The notes under the pieces: model-generated | What the model saw: only the letters and a program-made list of their open reading frames with translations | What the model was told of the DNA's origin: nothing | The model's database searches: none | In this document: one piece after another, positions 60,998-64,000 of the stretch | Layout: each line of letters starts with the position of its first letter | Position numbering within the stretch: the stretch's first letter is position 1 | Source: Oscillospiraceae bacterium | GTDB taxonomy: Bacteria > Bacillota > Clostridia > Oscillospirales > Ruminococcaceae | Length of the DNA stretch: 64,000 nt | Direction of reading: 5' to 3' | Assembly: GCA_017399765.1 (NCBI GenBank) | Contig: JAFQBH010000021.1 | Location: forward strand, 1-64,000 | Made by a program: the position numbers and the translations under genes

Positions 60998-61852
60998 TTT
61001 GTTTGCCTTTTCAAAAAGTTCCCGGCTTATTATGGCTTTGTGGGTGTTTTCCACCCTGTACCAGTCTTCCGGCGGATTATTTTTTGATGCTTTGCTTCTG
61101 AAGGATATTTTTTCTGTTTTTCCCTGCACCATATTGCCGATATACATTTCGTTTTTTAAAATTTTTATCACCGTGGCACTTTGCCAGCTGTGAGTTTTCT
61201 TTTCTCCCCGGCGATATTCCAACGGAGTTTTTATTCCGTCACGGTCAAGTTCTTCGGCTATCTGCTTCGGGCCTTTTCCGGAGATTTTTTCCATAAAAAT
61301 GCGCCGCACGATTTTTGCCGGTTCTTCATCAACAACAAGGCGGTGTTTTTCTTTTTCCGGGCGTTTATATCCGTATGGGGCAAAGGCACCCACAAAATCC
61401 CCGCGCTTCATTCTTGCATAAAATGCGGATCTTATTTTTCGGCTGGTATCGCGTGCATACATTTCGTTTAAAATATTCCTGAAAGGAATAATATCCGAAA
61501 TATTACCGGCAGAATCGTATCCGTCGCTTACAGAAATACAGCGCACGCCCTTTGCTGGAAAATAAACTTCGGTATATTCCCCGGTGGCGATATAATCTCT
61601 TCCAAGGCGAGAAAGATCTTTTACTATAACGGTATTCACCCTGCCGGATTCTATATCGTCTATCATTTTTTTAAAGGCCGGACGTTCAAAATTCGTTCCG
61701 GAAAATCCGGAATCTATATATTCCCCGTAAATAAAAAAGCCGTTTTTTTCCGCATAATCGCAAAGCAGTGCCCTTTGGGAACCTATGCTTCTTCCTTCGC
61801 TTTTTCCGTCCTCTTTAGAAAGGCGCATATAAAGCGCCGCGGAATATTCCAT
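60992..61852 (-). CDS. Serine recombinase, C-terminally short
   Basis: A 286-residue site-specific recombinase. Residues 1-150 form the resolvase catalytic domain (YMRLSKED with R10 and nucleophile S12; VKDLSRLGRDY) and about 160-280 the recombinase DNA-binding domain (RSAFYARMKRGDFVGAFAPYGYKR; ILKNEMYIGNMVQGK). Large serine integrases usually run to 450-550 residues with a zinc-ribbon and coiled coil; here the protein stops at ELFEKANKK and the frame runs into the alsT terminator, so those domains are missing. GGAGGTG precedes the ATG. Its 5' end is 51 bp from the left attachment core, the usual position for such integrases. Confidence 0.9.
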   Translation of the reverse strand: MEYSAALYMRLSKEDGKSEGRSIGSQRALLCDYAEKNGFFIYGEYIDSGFSGTNFERPAFKKMIDDIESGRVNTVIVKDLSRLGRDYIATGEYTEVYFPAKGVRCISVSDGYDSAGNISDIIPFRNILNEMYARDTSRKIRSAFYARMKRGDFVGAFAPYGYKRPEKEKHRLVVDEEPAKIVRRIFMEKISGKGPKQIAEELDRDGIKTPLEYRRGEKKTHSWQSATVIKILKNEMYIGNMVQGKTEKISFRSKASKNNPPEDWYRVENTHKAIISRELFEKANKK

Positions 61853-63107
61853 AAAAGCACCTCCGCAAAAATATATGCGGTTTCTTCCAAAAATAAACCG
61901 ACCACATGGTCAGGGCCTGTTTTCCGCAGGCGCCGGAGGATTTAAAGCCTCTATCCAGATTAAAGGCCACCCTTGGCAGATATCCGATATCTTCCAGTAT
62001 TGTGAAAAGCGGAAAGAAAATCGCCATCGGCGGAAGCATAACCGCCACCACCCAGCTTAAAACCTTCCATACTCCTTCAAGCAAAAGAGAATTGAGCACC
62101 GGCGGGATTTTGAGCACCGCAAACAATTCCGAAAGCCATTCCCCGATTTTAGCAAAGGCCGCAGAAAGCATTGCCGAAGGATAGTTTGCGCCGGAAACCG
62201 TAAGCCAGAATATAAACCCGAAAAGTCCGAGCATCACCGGTATGCCAAGCCATCTTCCGGTGAGCACCGAATCTATTTTTTCATCTTTTTTCGCTGCCCG
62301 CTCCGGATTTCTTTTTACCGCAGAAAGGCAGATTTCTTCCGCGCGCAATACGGTGCAGGCGGCGATTTTGTCCTCCGGATGTTTGTTTTGCAGCAGTGAT
62401 TTTTCCCTTTCCAATGCGGTTTTCAAATCCTTCGGGATTTTTCCCCGGCGTTTTTCCAGTTCCGTAACAAACCCGTGCTCGTTTTCCAAAAGCCGAAGCA
62501 CCGGATATATTCCTTTAAAATCATATCTGTTTTTAAACTGATCAAAAATCCTTTCGGCGGCTTCTTCGATATCTTTCGGATATCTTACCGGGATAAAATC
62601 TGTTTTTATTCTGTCTTCCAGCAAATCTGCCATGGCGTTTTTCAGGTTTTGCATACCTTCTCCGGTGGAAGCGGAAATTCCCACCGCCGGAAGTCCCGTG
62701 GCTTTTTCAAGCTCCGCTATATCTATTTCTATACCTTTTTTGCGGGCATCATCAAGCATATTAACGCAGATAAGCACTTTTGGCACAAGCTGTGCCGTTT
62801 GCAGCGCAAGAATAAGATTACGCTGCAAACAGCAGGCATCGCATACAACCACAGCCGCGTCAAATTCCTCAAAACAAAGAAAATTCCGGGTAACTTCTTC
62901 CTCTGCGGAATCCGTTATCAGCGAATATGTACCCGGAAGATCAACAAGCCTTATTTCTTTTTTGCCTTTGCGAAACATTCCTTCCGCCGCTCCTACGGTT
63001 TTTCCGGACCAGTTGCCCGTGTGCTGCTTCATACCGGTAAGGGCGTTGAAAACCGTGCTTTTGCCCACGTTCGGGTTGCCCGCAAGGGCAATTCTTCCGA
63101 TAATCAT
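61815..63107 (-). pseudogene. feoB: feoB N-terminal part, disrupted by insertion
   Basis: Encodes the G-protein domain and first membrane half of FeoB, the ferrous iron transporter. G1 is GNPNVGKST (about residues 10-18), G3 is DLPGTYSL and G4 NMLD. The membrane part runs to EDIGYLPRVAF...CGKQALTM, where feoB ends at 61911. The frame continues for 29 foreign residues inside the element and stops at 61815, overlapping the recombinase start. The product lacks the second membrane half and should not transport iron. The start overlaps feoA (ATGA). Confidence 0.92.
61903..61910. other. Left-hand attachment core of the feoB insertion
   Basis: CACATGGT, identical to 57741-57748, joining element sequence (AATAAACCGAC on the left) to feoB N-terminal sequence (CAGGGCCTG on the right). 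Confidence 0.85.
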
Positions 63108-63337
63108 TCCGCCACCCCCAAAATCTGCGCCGCGTCCTCTTTTCTCAGGGCAATCACCGTTCCCCTAACGAGAAAAGCCTTTGGATCCCCCGCAGGGCTT
63201 ACTCCCGCACATTCCACAGCCGTTCCTTCAACAAAGCCCATATCCATCAGCCTTCTTCTTAAACTGCCTTGTATTTTCAGTTCTTTTATAACCGAGCGTT
63301 CGCCTTTTTTCATATCGCAAAGCGGTATCTGCCGCAT
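63104..63337 (-). CDS. feoA: FeoA family protein
   Basis: A 77-residue SH3-like protein (IPLCDMKKGERSVIKELKIQGSLRRRLMDMGFVEGTAVECAGVSPAGDPKAFLVRGTVIALRKEDA region pattern) that assists FeoB in Fe2+ uptake. It overlaps the feoB start by 4 bp. GGAGAGA precedes the ATG. It appears intact although its partner gene is interrupted. Confidence 0.95.
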   Translation of the reverse strand: MRQIPLCDMKKGERSVIKELKIQGSLRRRLMDMGFVEGTAVECAGVSPAGDPKAFLVRGTVIALRKEDAAQILGVAE

Positions 63338-63524
63338 AAAATCTCTCCTTTTTTGTTTTTAGGTAGAGCCACCCATTATCAAAATATGAAAAACAGGCTT
63401 TTGCAGTCAAAGTTAAATAAAAATTGATTTTTTCATAACAAAAAATTATCATTTTTCGGTGACTTTGGCATTAAAATAGAGTAAAATAAAAATACAGAGA
63501 TTTTTCGCAAAAGGGGGAATCCAC

Positions 63525-63917
63525 TTGGCATTTTTCGATAAAATAAACGATTTTGCAAAAACCGCAACAGAAAAAACCAACAACGCCATAGAAATCACAA
63601 AACTTTCTGCAAAAGCAGAAAGCGAACAGCGCAGCATAAACGCCATTGTTCAAAAAATCGGCGAATATTACGTTGCCAAAATAGATGCCGGAGAAATTCT
63701 TGAAGAAGAAGTTATGCTTATGTTCGAAGGCATTGCCGCCGGAAGAAAAAATATTGCGGAAATGCGCGCGGAAATAGAAAATCTTAAAACACCCAAAACC
63801 GCAGAAACCGCTTTTGCGGAAGAACCCGCTTCGGATAAAAAATTCTGTCCCGCCTGCGGAAAAGAACTTTCTGCCGAGGCAAAATTCTGCCTTAACTGCG
63901 GCGCACAGCAGCCATAA
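63525..63917 (+). CDS. Zinc-ribbon domain protein
   Basis: A 130-residue protein: an N-terminal helical part (about 1-90, Ala/Glu/Lys-rich, probably coiled coil) and a C-terminal zinc ribbon (KFCPACGKELSAEAKFCLNCGAQQP). The start is TTG with AAGGGGG upstream. Similar helical-plus-zinc-ribbon proteins are common in Clostridia; no function is assigned. Confidence 0.85.
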   Translation: MAFFDKINDFAKTATEKTNNAIEITKLSAKAESEQRSINAIVQKIGEYYVAKIDAGEILEEEVMLMFEGIAAGRKNIAEMRAEIENLKTPKTAETAFAEEPASDKKFCPACGKELSAEAKFCLNCGAQQP

Positions 63918-63930
63918 TTTCTGCAAAACA

Positions 63931-63958
63931 AAAAAAGCCTCCGGCCGGAGGCTTTTTT
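63931..63958 (+). terminator. Bidirectional terminator
   Basis: A perfect 28-bp palindrome (AAAAAAGCCTCCGG and its complement), T-rich on both strands. Confidence 0.92.
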
Positions 63959-63978
63959 ATTTTTCTGATAAACAGGCT

Positions 63979-64000
63979 TTATTCGGTTTCATAAGGCCAA
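63979..64000 (-). CDS. Possible C-terminus of a gene beyond the window
   Basis: On the minus strand the last bases can encode WPYETE followed by TAA, just before the shared terminator. Too short to identify. Confidence 0.25.

Larger units (their letters stand above)
57749..61910. mobile_element. Serine-recombinase element inserted in feoB
   Basis: A 4,162-bp insert between codons Met and Cys of the feoB motif TM-CM. Both boundaries carry CACATGGT. Joining the two ends recreates AATAAACCGACCA-CA-TGGTTGGTTTATT, an inverted repeat matching at 12 of 13 arm positions, the form expected of a serine-integrase attP. Removing the insert restores a continuous feoB frame (683 codons). Contents: recombinase gene next to one end, alsT with a tandem glycine riboswitch, and a lipoprotein gene near the other end. 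No replication or transfer genes. Confidence 0.88.

Overview
The window reads as a chromosomal segment of an anaerobic, low-to-moderate GC Bacillota, most likely class Clostridia (an Oscillospiraceae-like gut lineage). This rests on gene content: an F-type ATPase c subunit with a Na+-type site, a radical-SAM PflX relative, PheB next to the threonine genes, ferredoxin-fused aldo/keto reductase, YgfK, DegV pairs, EutS/EutP proteins, class B sortase, PASTA-domain signalling, a dockerin/leucine-rich-repeat surface protein and a feoAB locus. Coding is dense, operons are short, and most are closed by hairpin terminators shared by convergent genes. No phage, CRISPR or rRNA genes were seen.

Layout. 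0-2.2 kb (minus): start of the atp operon (hypothetical, atpZ, atpI, atpB, atpE, running off the left edge). 2.4-7.2 kb (plus): radical SAM protein, then pheB-hom-thrB-lysC for threonine/lysine precursors. 7.3-10.9 kb (minus): a large secreted BspA-like LRR protein with dockerin, followed by an in-frame dockerin relic. 11-14.4 kb (plus): two GNAT paralogues, M18 aminopeptidase, PlsC. 14.5-20.1 kb (minus): PASTA pseudokinase, a catalytically degenerate P-type ATPase, RlmB and a PadR regulator. 20.6-23.5 kb (minus): orphan YgfK. 23.7-26.3 kb: small zinc-ribbon proteins, a TipA-like MerR regulator, a GNAT and a P-loop protein. 26.5-33.3 kb (plus): patatin, TAXI binding protein, SLC13-like permease, HTH membrane regulator, two DegV proteins, hemolysin III. 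33.4-43.5 kb: housekeeping and transport genes on both strands, with tRNA-Val(CAC). 43.6-51.5 kb (minus): an opp peptide ABC transporter operon ending in gamma-glutamyltransferase. 51.9-53 kb (plus): split chromate transporter pair. 53.2-54.6 kb (minus): EutP-like GTPase and two EutS-like shell proteins with no other microcompartment genes. 54.8-56.9 kb (minus): tRNA-Ala(GGC), sortase B, macro-domain protein, PH-domain protein. 56.9-63.3 kb (minus): feoAB, with feoB split in two. 63.5 kb (plus): a small zinc-ribbon protein.

The most striking feature is a 4,162-bp insertion inside feoB. It carries a large-type (but short) serine recombinase, a glycine-riboswitch-controlled AlsT symporter and a lipoprotein gene. 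Both ends share CACATGGT, removing the insert restores one feoB reading frame, and joining the two ends gives a 28-bp near-perfect inverted repeat typical of a serine-integrase attP. The second candidate system is the neighbouring pair of degenerate enzymes at 14.5-19 kb: a PASTA kinase lacking the usual Lys, Asp, Asn and Asp catalytic residues and a P-type-ATPase-like protein lacking the DKTGT loop. The third is the isolated EutS-EutS-EutP set.
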